A stretch of 64,000 nt of DNA from Clostridiales bacterium (GCA_004557125.1 SFET01000018.1:62001-126000); one strand, 5' to 3'; positions 27,165-35,909 are shown, counted from the stretch's first letter. The notes: generated from the letters alone by a model not told the origin. Numbers and translations: made by a program.

Positions 27165-27845
27165 CTACCTTCCCAGCCGCAGCCGCTTTTCGCACAGCTT
27201 TTGCACGCCATTGAGCAGCGTGCAGAACAGCAGGTAGATCAACGCTACCTCGCTGTAGATCAGCAGGTACTTCAGCGAGCTGGCCGCGAACTCCTGCGCC
27301 TTGCGGAACATCTCCGCGATCATGATGTTGGACGCAAGCGAGGTGTCCTTCACCAGGGAGATGAAGGTGTTGAACAGCGGCGGCACCGACACCTTGGCTG
27401 CCTGGGGCACGATGATGCGCCGGAACGCCTGGGAATAGGTCATGCCCAGGGAGTAGCCCGCCTCCCACTGGCCCCGGTCGATGGAGAGGATCGCCGCGCG
27501 GATCGTCTCCGACGCGTAGGCGCCCACGTTCAGCGACAGCGCAATCACGCAGGCCACCAGGTTGCTGATCTTCATCGGATTGCAGATGCCCCAGTAGACG
27601 ATGAACAGCTGCACCAGCAGCGGCGTGCCCCGGAACACCCACACGTACAGGCGCATGATGCGGGACAGAAGCGGCACGCGATTGATGATCAGCAGCGCGC
27701 TCACGACGGCGATGACCATGCCGATGGCAAAGGAGATCAGCGTCAGCGGGATGGTGTAGATCAGCCCCTGCTTCAGCATGGGCCAAAATGCGCCGGTCAG
27801 GATCCGCATCTCCCGGCTCTCCAGCAGGGCGCTCAGTGCGTTCAT
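27165..27845 (-). CDS. Polar amino acid (cystine-type) ABC transporter permease
   Basis: This 226-residue inner-membrane protein of the HisM/GlnP family has about five helices. The EAA loop reads EAGYSLGMTYSQAFRRIIVPQAAKVSVPP, and the N-terminal family motif is IPLTLISFAIGMVIAV. A single permease gene implies a homodimer. It lies between the binding-protein gene (101-base gap) and the ATPase gene (10-base gap) in the minus-strand sulfur operon. Confidence 0.92.
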   Translation of the reverse strand: MNALSALLESREMRILTGAFWPMLKQGLIYTIPLTLISFAIGMVIAVVSALLIINRVPLLSRIMRLYVWVFRGTPLLVQLFIVYWGICNPMKISNLVACVIALSLNVGAYASETIRAAILSIDRGQWEAGYSLGMTYSQAFRRIIVPQAAKVSVPPLFNTFISLVKDTSLASNIMIAEMFRKAQEFAASSLKYLLIYSEVALIYLLFCTLLNGVQKLCEKRLRLGR

Positions 27846-27946
27846 CCTGTCACCTCCAGATTCGTATTTCCACGCGCGAACAGCCGGGGTTCACAGCCGA
27901 CCCCGGCAGTTCCGCGCCGTACATGGCCTCGGTTTCGCAGCGTCTG

Positions 27947-28702
27947 TCAGTTCTGGGATACGTCGATGTTGAAGTACTTCTCGGAGATCGCGGTGATGGC
28001 GCCGTCGGCCAGCAGCTCCTCGATCGCCGCGCTGATGGCGTCGCGCAGCTCATCGCGGCCCTTCAGCAGAACCACCGCGCTGCTGGTGGCCTCCTCGGAC
28101 TCGGCGGCGATGCGGGTGGAATCGAAGTCGCCGGTGGTCACCTGCCAGTAGGCGTAGGTCAGTTCATCATTGACCGCCGCGTCGGCCTCGCCGCTCTTGA
28201 CCAGCTCAAGCGCCAGCGCAAACACGTCCTGACCGACGATCTCCGCGCCGTAGCTCTGGGCCAGGGCGTTGTAGTTGGAGGTCAGGCCCTCGGCCGCCTT
28301 CCTGCCCGCCAGATCCTCAAAGCTGTTGATGTCCGCGTTGTCCGCAGCGACGATCACGATGGGCCGCGTGTAGATGTAGGGAACGGAGAAATCGTAGCTC
28401 TCCTGGCGCTCCTCGGTGATGGTCACCTGATTCATGATCACATCGATGGTGCCGGCGTCCAGGGCCGGGAACAGGGAGTCCCAGGCGCCCTCGACGAACT
28501 CGATCTCATAGCCGATCTTCTCGCCGATGGCGGTGGCGACGTCCACCTCGAAGCCGGTCAGCGCGCCGCTGTCGTCGTGGTAGGTGTAGGGCGCGCAGGT
28601 GCCCTCCATGCCCACCTTCAAAATCTTTTCTTCTGCAAATGCACCGGCGCACAGCACGGCCGCGAGGATTGCCACAAGTACCAGGGAAAGAATGCGCTTC
28701 AT
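27947..28702 (-). CDS. Amino acid ABC transporter substrate-binding protein, probably L-cystine
   Basis: A secreted 251-residue protein with the signal MKRILSLVLVAILAAVLCAGAFA-EE. A Cys lies in the signal, but no clear lipobox is placed at the cleavage site. The SBP_bac_3 fold is clear: LKVGMEGTCAPYTYHDDSGALTGFEVDVA at the N terminus, then the segment NQVTITEERQESYDFSVPYIY. That segment closely resembles cystine binders such as TcyA/TcyJ. The start at ATG 28702 follows GGAGGCAGAAATTCCT. It is the first gene of the minus-strand sulfur operon and is divergent from metN. Confidence 0.88.
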   Translation of the reverse strand: MKRILSLVLVAILAAVLCAGAFAEEKILKVGMEGTCAPYTYHDDSGALTGFEVDVATAIGEKIGYEIEFVEGAWDSLFPALDAGTIDVIMNQVTITEERQESYDFSVPYIYTRPIVIVAADNADINSFEDLAGRKAAEGLTSNYNALAQSYGAEIVGQDVFALALELVKSGEADAAVNDELTYAYWQVTTGDFDSTRIAAESEEATSSAVVLLKGRDELRDAISAAIEELLADGAITAISEKYFNIDVSQN

Positions 28703-28730
28703 AGGAATTTCTGCCTCCATTTTCGTTATT

Positions 28731-28747
28731 CCCATATGTTTTATGGG
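28731..28747. promoter_or_regulatory. Inverted repeat in the leader of the cystine-type operon
   Basis: CCCATA (28731-28736) pairs with TATGGG (28742-28747) around a short AT-rich loop. It sits between the -10 box and the start codon and could be an operator or an RNA hairpin. Confidence 0.4.
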
Positions 28748-28756
28748 ATTATCGAC

Positions 28757-28785
28757 ATTATACGCAGCGCCGGTCCAAAATGCAA
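28757..28785 (-). promoter_or_regulatory. Promoter of the cystine-type ABC / amidohydrolase / D-cysteine desulfhydrase operon
   Basis: On the minus strand, TTGCAT (complement of 28780-28785), 17-base spacer, TATAAT (complement of 28757-28762). It is 55 bases from the binding-protein start. Confidence 0.75.
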
Positions 28786-28830
28786 GGGATTTTGCTTCTA
28801 TCGCTTCATCGTATTTTCAAATCTCTGTTT

Positions 28831-28845
28831 ATAGAAAAAAACTAT
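28831..28845. promoter_or_regulatory. Operator-like inverted repeat ATAG-N7-CTAT, copy 1
   Basis: ATAGAAAAAAACTAT, followed by GG, upstream of the cystine-type promoter. It contains a T-N11-A core as in LysR-type sites. It matches copy 2 at 28947-28961 in half-site sequence and spacing. Confidence 0.6.
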
Positions 28846-28946
28846 GGATCGCCGCGCGGGCCCGGGCTGAAGCGCCGGCGGGGCAATGCGGCTGCCATAT
28901 ATAAATCGGTTGGATCCGCAGCCGAATGGGAATCGAAGGCGCATCC

Positions 28947-28961
28947 ATAGAAAAAATCTAT
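28947..28961. promoter_or_regulatory. Operator-like inverted repeat ATAG-N7-CTAT, copy 2
   Basis: CATAGAAAAAATCTATG (28946-28962) is a nearly perfect palindrome about 22 bases upstream of the metN-side -35 region, the usual place for a LysR-type activator. Its centre is 116 bases from that of copy 1. Confidence 0.65.
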
Positions 28962-28983
28962 GCACCGGCATATCTTTTCCGTA

Positions 28984-29014
28984 TTGGACTTTCGCCGGCG
29001 GCCGGTGATACAAT
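28984..29014 (+). promoter_or_regulatory. Promoter of the leader peptide-metNIQ operon
   Basis: An extended -10 element TGATACAAT (29006-29014) with TTGGAC (28984-28989) upstream at a long 19-base spacing. A weak -35 plus an upstream palindrome fits an activator-dependent promoter. Confidence 0.65.
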
Positions 29015-29047
29015 GGCGGCACGATCCCAAGGGGGGAGGTCATTTCC

Positions 29048-29110
29048 ATGACACGCAGACATATCGGCGGGGTGTGCGACCGAATGTGCACGCGCATCCG
29101 CATCAGCTAA
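29048..29110 (+). CDS. Leader peptide upstream of metNIQ (20 residues)
   Basis: A 20-codon frame starts at ATG 29048 behind a very strong site (GGGGGGAGGT, 7-base spacing) and ends with TAA at 29110. The peptide begins MTRRHI and contains two cysteines (VCDRMC) and five arginines, ending RIRIS. It stops 24 bases before the metN start, and the metN binding site (AAAAGGAG) lies directly after the stop. So translation of the peptide and metN can be coupled. Short peptides with an RRH(V/I) start and Cys residues are known, as far as I recall, before sulfur genes in Actinobacteria. In this lineage the case looks undescribed. It probably reports cysteine or methionine status to the operon. Confidence 0.65.
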   Translation: MTRRHIGGVCDRMCTRIRIS

Positions 29111-29134
29111 AGCAAAAGGAGACGGTCACGGTAC

Positions 29135-30175
29135 ATGTCGGAGGAACTGATTGAAATTCGCGGGCTGCGCAAGTCCTTTGGACGCGGAGATGCGCGTCTG
29201 GAGGTGCTCAAGGGCATCGACCTGAGCGTACACCGCGGCGAAGTCATGGGTGTGATCGGCGTCTCAGGCGCGGGAAAGTCCACCCTGGTGCGCTGCATCA
29301 ACCGCCTGGAGCCCTGGGACGAGGGAACGATCCGCATCGGCGGCGAGGACATGGGCGCACTCTCCGAGGGCGCGCTGAACCGGAAGCGGCAGAAGATCGG
29401 CATGATCTTTCAGCAGTTCAACCTGCTGAACTCCTGCACGGTTTTCGACAACATCGCGCTTCCGCTGCGCTATCTGCGCAAAAGGCCCGAGGAGATCCGG
29501 CAGCGGGTGCAACGGCTGCTGGAGATCGTGGATCTGACGCAGAAGGCGCACGCCTATCCCTCGCAGCTCTCCGGCGGCCAGAAGCAGCGCGTGGCCATCG
29601 CCCGCGCACTGGCCAACGAGCCCGAGATCCTGCTCAGCGACGAGGCCACCTCCGCGCTGGATCCGCAGACCACCGAATCGATCCTCCGGCTGCTGCGCAG
29701 ACTGAACCGCGAGCTGGGCCTGACGATCATCGTCATCACCCACGAAATGGACGTCATCCGCGACATCTGCGACCGCGTGGCCGTCATCGAAAAGGGCGAA
29801 ATTCAGGAAATCGGCACGACCTACGACGTATTCGCCGCGCCCCGGAGTGCGGTGGCCCAGAGGTTTGTATCCTCCATCATCCGCGACGACGGCGGCGCAC
29901 GGCTGCGCACCCAAAGCATTCGCAGCGAGCCGGCCGGCGGCGTTCCGGTGCGGCTGCGCATTCAGGGCGGCGAGACGGAGGATCCCCTGCAGCGGCTGAT
30001 GCGCTGCTACGGCCTGCGCGCCAGGGTGCTCTACGGCGACGTGGAGCTGGTGGACGGCCGCTCCGTCGGCTGCTATGTGGCGCGGCTGGACGGCGAGGCC
30101 GAACAGATCCAGGCCGCGCTGAACGACATGCCCGCAATGACCCGGATTGAAACGGAGGCGCGCACAGATGATTGA
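29135..30175 (+). CDS. metN: Methionine ABC transporter ATPase MetN
   Basis: This 346-residue ATPase has Walker A GVSGAGKSTLVR, the Q-loop MIFQQFNLLNSCTV, the signature LSGGQKQR and switch His in IVITHEMDVIRDICDR. Walker B reads ILLSDEATSALDPQ, with the S-D-E-A form typical of MetN. A C-terminal NIL ligand-binding domain (about residues 265-340) gives trans-inhibition by methionine in relatives. The start ATG is downstream of the leader peptide behind AAAAGGAGACGG. Its stop overlaps the metI start by 8 bases. Confidence 0.93.
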   Translation: MSEELIEIRGLRKSFGRGDARLEVLKGIDLSVHRGEVMGVIGVSGAGKSTLVRCINRLEPWDEGTIRIGGEDMGALSEGALNRKRQKIGMIFQQFNLLNSCTVFDNIALPLRYLRKRPEEIRQRVQRLLEIVDLTQKAHAYPSQLSGGQKQRVAIARALANEPEILLSDEATSALDPQTTESILRLLRRLNRELGLTIIVITHEMDVIRDICDRVAVIEKGEIQEIGTTYDVFAAPRSAVAQRFVSSIIRDDGGARLRTQSIRSEPAGGVPVRLRIQGGETEDPLQRLMRCYGLRARVLYGDVELVDGRSVGCYVARLDGEAEQIQAALNDMPAMTRIETEARTDD

Positions 30176-30857
30176 AAGCATCGTCGCCTGGGCGGACGTG
30201 CACATGCCCAATGTGGTCTACCTTTGGGAGGACCTGTGGGAATCGGTGGTGCAGACGCTGATCATGCTGGGCATCGCCGGCGCCTTCAGCCTGGTGCTGG
30301 GCGTGCTGCTGGGCATCCTGCTGGTGGTGACGGCGGACGGCGGCCTCTACGCCCATCCCGTATTCCACTCGGCGCTGAGCAAAATTATCAACGTATTTCG
30401 ATCCCTGCCCTTCGTGATCCTCATCGCGCTGCTGGTACCGGTCACCCGCTATCTGGTGGGCACCTCCATCGGCATTCGGGGCACCATACTGCCGCTGGTT
30501 CTGGGCATCATACCCTTCATGTCCCGGCTGGTGGAGCAGGCCCTGGCGGACGTGGATCCCGGCGTCATCGAAATGGCACAGTCCATGGGACTTTCCCGGC
30601 GCTACATCGTGCTGCACGTGCTGCTGAAGGAATCCCTGCCCGGCCTGACCCGCGCCCTGGTGACCACCACCATCAGTCTGCTGGGGCTGACCACCATGGC
30701 GGGCGCAGTGGGCGGCGGCGTCGGCAGCTTCGCAATCCGCTACGGATACAACCGCTTTATGAACGACATCACCCTGGTCACCGTCGTGATCCTGCTGATC
30801 TTCGTCAACGTCATCCAGGGCATCGGCAACCTCATCATCAAAAAACTGACCCACTAG
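30168..30857 (+). CDS. metI: Methionine ABC transporter permease MetI
   Basis: A 229-residue inner-membrane protein with about five helices. The EAA loop is ADVDPGVIEMAQSMGLSRRYIVLHVLLKESLPGL, and the family stretch LGLTTMAGAVGGGVGSFAIRYGYNRF is characteristic of MetI. It starts at the ATG at 30168 inside the end of metN, so translation is coupled. The frame upstream to 30147 is rejected. It functions as a homodimer with two MetN subunits. Confidence 0.93.
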   Translation: MIESIVAWADVHMPNVVYLWEDLWESVVQTLIMLGIAGAFSLVLGVLLGILLVVTADGGLYAHPVFHSALSKIINVFRSLPFVILIALLVPVTRYLVGTSIGIRGTILPLVLGIIPFMSRLVEQALADVDPGVIEMAQSMGLSRRYIVLHVLLKESLPGLTRALVTTTISLLGLTTMAGAVGGGVGSFAIRYGYNRFMNDITLVTVVILLIFVNVIQGIGNLIIKKLTH

Positions 30858-30922
30858 GGCGGCCACCGGCGCTGTGCCGTCCGCCCACAGACTTCATCCG
30901 CTTTCTGAAAGGAGCGTTTTCC

Positions 30923-31753
30923 ATGAAAAATATCTTCAAGCTGCTGCTCATCGCCATTCTGGCACTGACCCTGACCGCCGGCGCGGCCCTGGCCGAGGAA
31001 GCGCCGATCACCGTTTCCGTGGGCGTGACCTCCGACGATCCCACCATCTGGGACGCCGTGGAGGGCGTGCTGCAGGAGCGCGGCTACAACATCGAAATCA
31101 AGCTGGTGAACCTGTCCGGCGGCAACCCCAACGACAACCTGGCCGCAGGTGAGATCGATCTGAACGCCTGCCAGAACTACGCCTACTTCGACAACAACAT
31201 CGCCGAGCTGGGCTACGATCTGACCGCCATCGGCAACACCGTGATCGTTCCGCTGAACGTGTTCTCCAACCGCATTTCCTCCCTGGACGAGCTGCCGGAT
31301 GGCGGCACCATCTCCGTGCCCAACGATGTGACCAACGAGGGCCGCGCGCTGAACGTGCTGGCGCAGGCCGGCGTGATCACCCTCCGGGAGGATGCGGGCA
31401 ATCTGCCCACGCTGAAGGATATCGTGGACAACCCCAGGAACATCAACTTCGTGGAGCTGGATCTGTCCGCACTGGCCCGCTCGCTGGATGACGTGGACGC
31501 CGCCGTGATCGGCTGCGGCTACGTGGTGGATTCCGGCCTGGATCCCGTGGAGGACGCCATCTACGCCACCGACGTGGATCTGAGCGACGAGCGCAACCAG
31601 CCCTACATCAACATCATCGCCGCCCGCACCGAGGACGTGGACAACGAAGTCTACCAGGCGATCGTGTCCGCTTACCACACCTCCCCCGTGGTGGAGGCCA
31701 TCCGGGTGCAGTACAAGGGCGCCGCTCTGCCCGCCTTCGAGGTGGAGGACTGA
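30923..31753 (+). CDS. metQ: Methionine-binding protein MetQ (NlpA family)
   Basis: A 276-residue secreted ligand-binding protein of the NlpA/MetQ family. Seen are ITVSVGVTSDDPTIWDAVEGVLQERGYNIEIKLV, the DLNACQNYAYFDNNIAELGY motif and ISVPNDVTNEGRALNVLAQAGVI. The signal MKNIFKLLLIAILALTLTAGAALA-EE has no lipobox cysteine, unlike most MetQ proteins, so it may be freely secreted or tethered through its partner. The ATG follows GAAAGGAGCG. It recruits methionine or a related sulfur compound to MetNI. Confidence 0.92.
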   Translation: MKNIFKLLLIAILALTLTAGAALAEEAPITVSVGVTSDDPTIWDAVEGVLQERGYNIEIKLVNLSGGNPNDNLAAGEIDLNACQNYAYFDNNIAELGYDLTAIGNTVIVPLNVFSNRISSLDELPDGGTISVPNDVTNEGRALNVLAQAGVITLREDAGNLPTLKDIVDNPRNINFVELDLSALARSLDDVDAAVIGCGYVVDSGLDPVEDAIYATDVDLSDERNQPYINIIAARTEDVDNEVYQAIVSAYHTSPVVEAIRVQYKGAALPAFEVED

Positions 31754-31858
31754 CGCACCGCGGCACCGCGCCGCAATGGAACGGACATAACTTCTTCTCT
31801 CCTCCGGCGGCGGTGCACGCACCGCCGCCAATTTACGCAAGCGAAAGGATCTGAACCG

Positions 31859-33046
31859 ATGGCTGCAATCGATACCCTCCTCGTTCACGGCGTGGTGGAC
31901 GGAGATGAACACACCGGATCGGTGAACGTGCCGATCTATCAGACCTCCACCTACCGACTGCGCGGGCTGGACACCCACGGGCCGTATGTGTATTCCCGGG
32001 TCTCCAATCCCACCCGCAGCGCGCTGGAAGCGCTGATCACCGAAATGGAGGGCGGCACAGCAGGCTACGCCTTCTCCTCCGGCATGGCCGCCGTGACCGC
32101 GGCGCTGCTGCTGTTCAAGGCCGGCGACAAGCTGCTGGTCAGCGACAACGTGTACGGCGGCACCGTGCGCGTGCTCGACGCCGTGCTTGTCCGCTTCGGC
32201 CTGCGCTACGAGCGCATCGACACCTCCGATCTCGCGCTGGTGCGCCGCTCCATCACGCCGGACGTGGCCGGCATCTATGTGGAGACGCCCGGCAATCCCC
32301 TGCTGTCCATCACCGATCTGGAGGGCATCGCACACATCTGCCGCGAACACGGCCTGCTGTCCATCGTGGACAACACCTTCATGACGCCCTATTTGCAGCG
32401 TCCGCTGGAAATGGGCATCGATGTGGTGCTGCACAGCGCCACGAAGTATCTGGGCGGCCACAGCGATCTGCTGGCCGGGCTGCTGGTGGTGCGCTCCCAG
32501 GAGCTGGCGGCGCAGATGAATCTGATCAAGACCAACACCGGCGGCGTGCTGGATCCCTTCGATTCGTGGCTGGTGCTGCGCGGCATCAAGACGCTGGCGC
32601 TGCGCATGGACCGGCACCAGCAGAATGCCGCGGCGCTGGCCGGCTGGCTGCGCGGCCACGATGCGGTCGCCCGTATCTACTACCCGGGCTTTGCCGACTT
32701 CCCCGGCCATGAGGTGCAGAAGCGACAGGCGAGCGGCTTCGGCGCGGTGATCTCCTTCGTCCTGAAGGAGGGCTACGATCTGAACGCCTTCTATGCAAAC
32801 CTGAAGCTGTTCGCCCTCGCCACCAGCCTGGGCGGCGTGGAATCGCTGATCGCCCAGCCCAGCACCATGACCCACGCGGCGCTGACGCAAAAGGAGCGCG
32901 AGGATCTGGGCATCGTGGACCGGCTGGTGCGCCTGTCCGTGGGCATTGAGGACTGCGATATGCTCCGGCAGGATCTGGAGGATGCGTTCCGCGCATCCCG
33001 GCAAGCGCATGAAAGCGCAGTTGAAAGGAGGAATTCCCCGTGCTGA
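31859..33046 (+). CDS. Trans-sulfuration PLP enzyme (cystathionine gamma-synthase/lyase or methionine gamma-lyase type)
   Basis: A 395-residue fold-type I PLP enzyme of the Cys/Met metabolism family. The cofactor lysine is Lys196 in LHSATKYLGGHSD. Other family marks are the N-terminal TSTYRL and YVYSRVSNPTRSALEALITEMEGGTAGYAFSSGMAAV, with the arginine/tyrosine pair, and the C-terminal SLGGVESLIAQPSTMTHA carboxylate-binding loop. The enzyme could make or split cystathionine or release methanethiol from methionine. It follows metQ and overlaps the flavoprotein start by 7 bases, so its job belongs to the imported sulfur compound. Confidence 0.9.
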   Translation: MAAIDTLLVHGVVDGDEHTGSVNVPIYQTSTYRLRGLDTHGPYVYSRVSNPTRSALEALITEMEGGTAGYAFSSGMAAVTAALLLFKAGDKLLVSDNVYGGTVRVLDAVLVRFGLRYERIDTSDLALVRRSITPDVAGIYVETPGNPLLSITDLEGIAHICREHGLLSIVDNTFMTPYLQRPLEMGIDVVLHSATKYLGGHSDLLAGLLVVRSQELAAQMNLIKTNTGGVLDPFDSWLVLRGIKTLALRMDRHQQNAAALAGWLRGHDAVARIYYPGFADFPGHEVQKRQASGFGAVISFVLKEGYDLNAFYANLKLFALATSLGGVESLIAQPSTMTHAALTQKEREDLGIVDRLVRLSVGIEDCDMLRQDLEDAFRASRQAHESAVERRNSPC

Positions 33047-33591
33047 CCGGCAAAAATATCGTTCTGGGCGTCACCGGCAGCGTCGCCGCCTGGCGCGCAT
33101 GTCCCCTGTGCATCTCCCTGGCCCTGGAGCGCCACGCAAACGTGGACGTGATCATGACCGAGCACGCCCAGCAATTCATTACCGAGCTTTCGCTTCGCAG
33201 CCTGAGCCACAATCCCGTGGTGTGCGACCAGTTTGAGCGGCCCACCAGCTGGGATGTGAAGCACATCTCCCTGGCGCGCAAGGCGGATCTGATGCTGATC
33301 GCGCCGTGCACCGCCAACATCATCGGCAAGCTGGCCAACGGCGTCGCCGACGACATGCTGACCACCACCGCCCTGGCCACCATCGCCCCGATCGTGCTCG
33401 CCCCGGCCATGAACGACCGCATGTACGACAACCGCATCGTCCAGCGCAACCTGGGCATCCTGCGGGAAGCCGGCTTCATCATCGCCGAGCCCGCCGCCGG
33501 CGTGCTGGCCTACGGCGGCACCGGCAAGGGCAAGATGGCTGGTGTGGACGAGCTGGTGGAGCTGGTGACGGGCATCCTGCTTCGCCCGTAG
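33040..33591 (+). CDS. HFCD-family flavoprotein decarboxylase-like protein, lacking the CoaC active cysteine
   Basis: This 183-residue FMN protein matches the CoaC half of CoaBC. It opens KNIVLGVTGSVAAW, has the catalytic His75 in SWDVKHISLARKADLMLIAPCTANIIGKLANGVADD, and the substrate-binding APAMNDRMYDN motif (122-131). In phosphopantothenoylcysteine decarboxylases an ACGDxGxGRM segment follows, whose cysteine reduces the enethiol intermediate. Here it reads AYGGTGKGKM, so the cysteine is Tyr158. That matches oxidative EpiD-type decarboxylases rather than CoaC. It starts with GTG behind AAAGGAGG and overlaps the PLP enzyme by 7 bases. No CoaB domain is near. Function open: a cysteine-thiol decarboxylase in the sulfur operon is the best guess. 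Confidence 0.85.
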   Translation: MLTGKNIVLGVTGSVAAWRACPLCISLALERHANVDVIMTEHAQQFITELSLRSLSHNPVVCDQFERPTSWDVKHISLARKADLMLIAPCTANIIGKLANGVADDMLTTTALATIAPIVLAPAMNDRMYDNRIVQRNLGILREAGFIIAEPAAGVLAYGGTGKGKMAGVDELVELVTGILLRP

Positions 33592-33651
33592 TATGTCCGA
33601 CGGCCCGCGCATCGAAGCGGTCGGGCGGGCGTCTCCCGATGCGTCGTTTCC

Positions 33652-33680
33652 GGCGGGGACAGCTTTTTTCTGTCCCCGCC
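33652..33680 (+). terminator. Hairpin ending the sulfur operon
   Basis: GGCGGGGACAG (33652-33662) pairs with CTGTCCCCGCC (33670-33680). The loop itself holds the T-run, and CTTCTCTTTG follows. Confidence 0.6.
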
Positions 33681-33702
33681 CTTCTCTTTGCAAAAAATGG
33701 GA

Positions 33703-33751
33703 TTGACAGTTTAATAAAACCCTTATAAAATATAGGAATAATTGGTATAAT
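33703..33751 (+). promoter_or_regulatory. Two overlapping promoters for the LysR-type regulator gene
   Basis: TTGACA (33703-33708), 17 bases, TAAAAT (33726-33731). A second extended -10 element TGGTATAAT lies at 33743-33751. The AT-rich CCTTATAAAATATAGG between them could be an autoregulatory site. Confidence 0.65.
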
Positions 33752-33783
33752 GCGTACAGGCGGCGCAAGGGAGAAAACGGGCA

Positions 33784-34742
33784 ATGACGCTCCAGCAATT
33801 TCAGTATGTGATCGCGATCTGCGAGACGGGCTCCTTCAGCAAGGCGGCGGAGCAATTGTACATGTCCCAGCCGTCGCTGACCAGTGCGGTGAAGGCGTTG
33901 GAGGAGGAGCTGGGCATCGCCCTGTTCAACCGCGGCCGCAAGGGTGCGACGCTGACGGCCGAGGGACTGCGCTTTCTCCCCTACGCCCGGCAGATTTTCT
34001 GCCAATACGAGGCCCTGCTGGAGCGCTACGGGCGCGGCGGCAAGCACCGGCAGATCTTTTCGGTCTCCACCCAGCACTACTCCTTCGCCGTGAAGGCCTT
34101 CGTGGAGCTCTGCCGGAAGGTGGACGTCTCGCAGTACGCCTTCGCCCTTAGAGAGACCAAGACCCGGGACGTCATTGACGACGTGGCGAGCCTGCGCAGC
34201 GAGATCGGCATTTTGTATCGAGCGATTACAACAGCAAGGCCATCGGCAAGCTGCTGAGCGCAAGCGACCTCGCCTTTCACCACCTGATCGATTGCAGCGC
34301 CTACGTCTATTTGTGGCGGGGACATCCCCTGGCTGGCAAGAGCTCCATCGCCTTTGCCGATCTGGCCCCCTATCCCTGCCTCTCCTTTGAACAGGGCGAG
34401 GGCAGCAGCTTCTACCTCGCAGAGGAGATCCTCTCCACCAACGAATACAGCCGCACCATCCGGATCTGCGACCGCGCCACCGCGCTGAACCTGATGGTGG
34501 GGCTGAACGGCTACACGCTGTGCTCCGGCATCATCTGCGAGGAGCTCAACGGCGGGGATTTCATCGCCGTGCCCTATGAGGCGGATGCGGACAATCCCAA
34601 CAGCGTGATGGACATCGGCTACATCACCCGGAAGAACATCCGCCTCTCGCCGCTGGGTCAGCAGTACATCCGCGAGCTGCGGCGCTATCTGAAATTGCAG
34701 GACGATCCGCAGGAGGCGATCGACGGCGAAAGCCCGGCATGA
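33784..34742 (+). pseudogene. LysR-type transcriptional regulator with a single-base frameshift
   Basis: The N-terminal winged helix is complete (MTLQQFQYVIAICETGSFSKAAEQLYMSQPSLTSAVKALEEELGIALFNR). The frame then runs to a premature stop at 34257. The ligand-binding domain continues in another frame (SDYNSKAIGKLLSASDLAFHHLI to the stop at 34740-34742). Adding one base between 34219 and 34220 (TATC-GAGC to TATCTGAGC) restores one chain of about 320 residues through ILYLSDYNSKA. It is either a recent mutation or a sequencing error. It sits beside the sulfur operons, and members such as CysB, CmbR and YtlI control such genes, so it is the likely user of the ATAG-N7-CTAT sites. Confidence 0.85.
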
Positions 34743-34801
34743 AGCCGGGCTCAGCGTTATAAAAGGACACCGGCGGACAGAAACTGTCCACCGGTGTCCT
34801 T
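34731..34801. terminator. Terminator cluster between lysR and galE
   Basis: A small hairpin AGCCCGGC/GCCGGGCT (34731-34738 with 34744-34751) overlaps the lysR stop. An 18-base stem with one mismatch follows (34763-34780 with 34784-34801; core AAGGACACCGG / CCGGTGTCCTT). This serves both converging genes. Confidence 0.85.
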
Positions 34802-34835
34802 CGCTTTCTGCGGATGCGACGATCTGCAGCGCGCG

Positions 34836-35840
<1,005 letters not shown>

Positions 35841-35880
35841 GATATTCTCCTCCTTCGGTAACACTTGCATTGTTTCTTCC

Positions 35881-35909
35881 ATTATACATCGCGCGGATTG
35901 GAAATACAA
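35881..35909 (-). promoter_or_regulatory. Promoter of galE
   Basis: On the minus strand, TTGTAT (complement of 35904-35909), 17-base spacer, TATAAT (complement of 35881-35886). Confidence 0.8.

Noticed and set aside
28740..29047. SAM riboswitch before metNIQ, as is common in Bacillota
   Set aside because: None of the conserved SAM-I elements or a terminator/antiterminator pair could be found. The region instead shows promoters, operators and a leader peptide.
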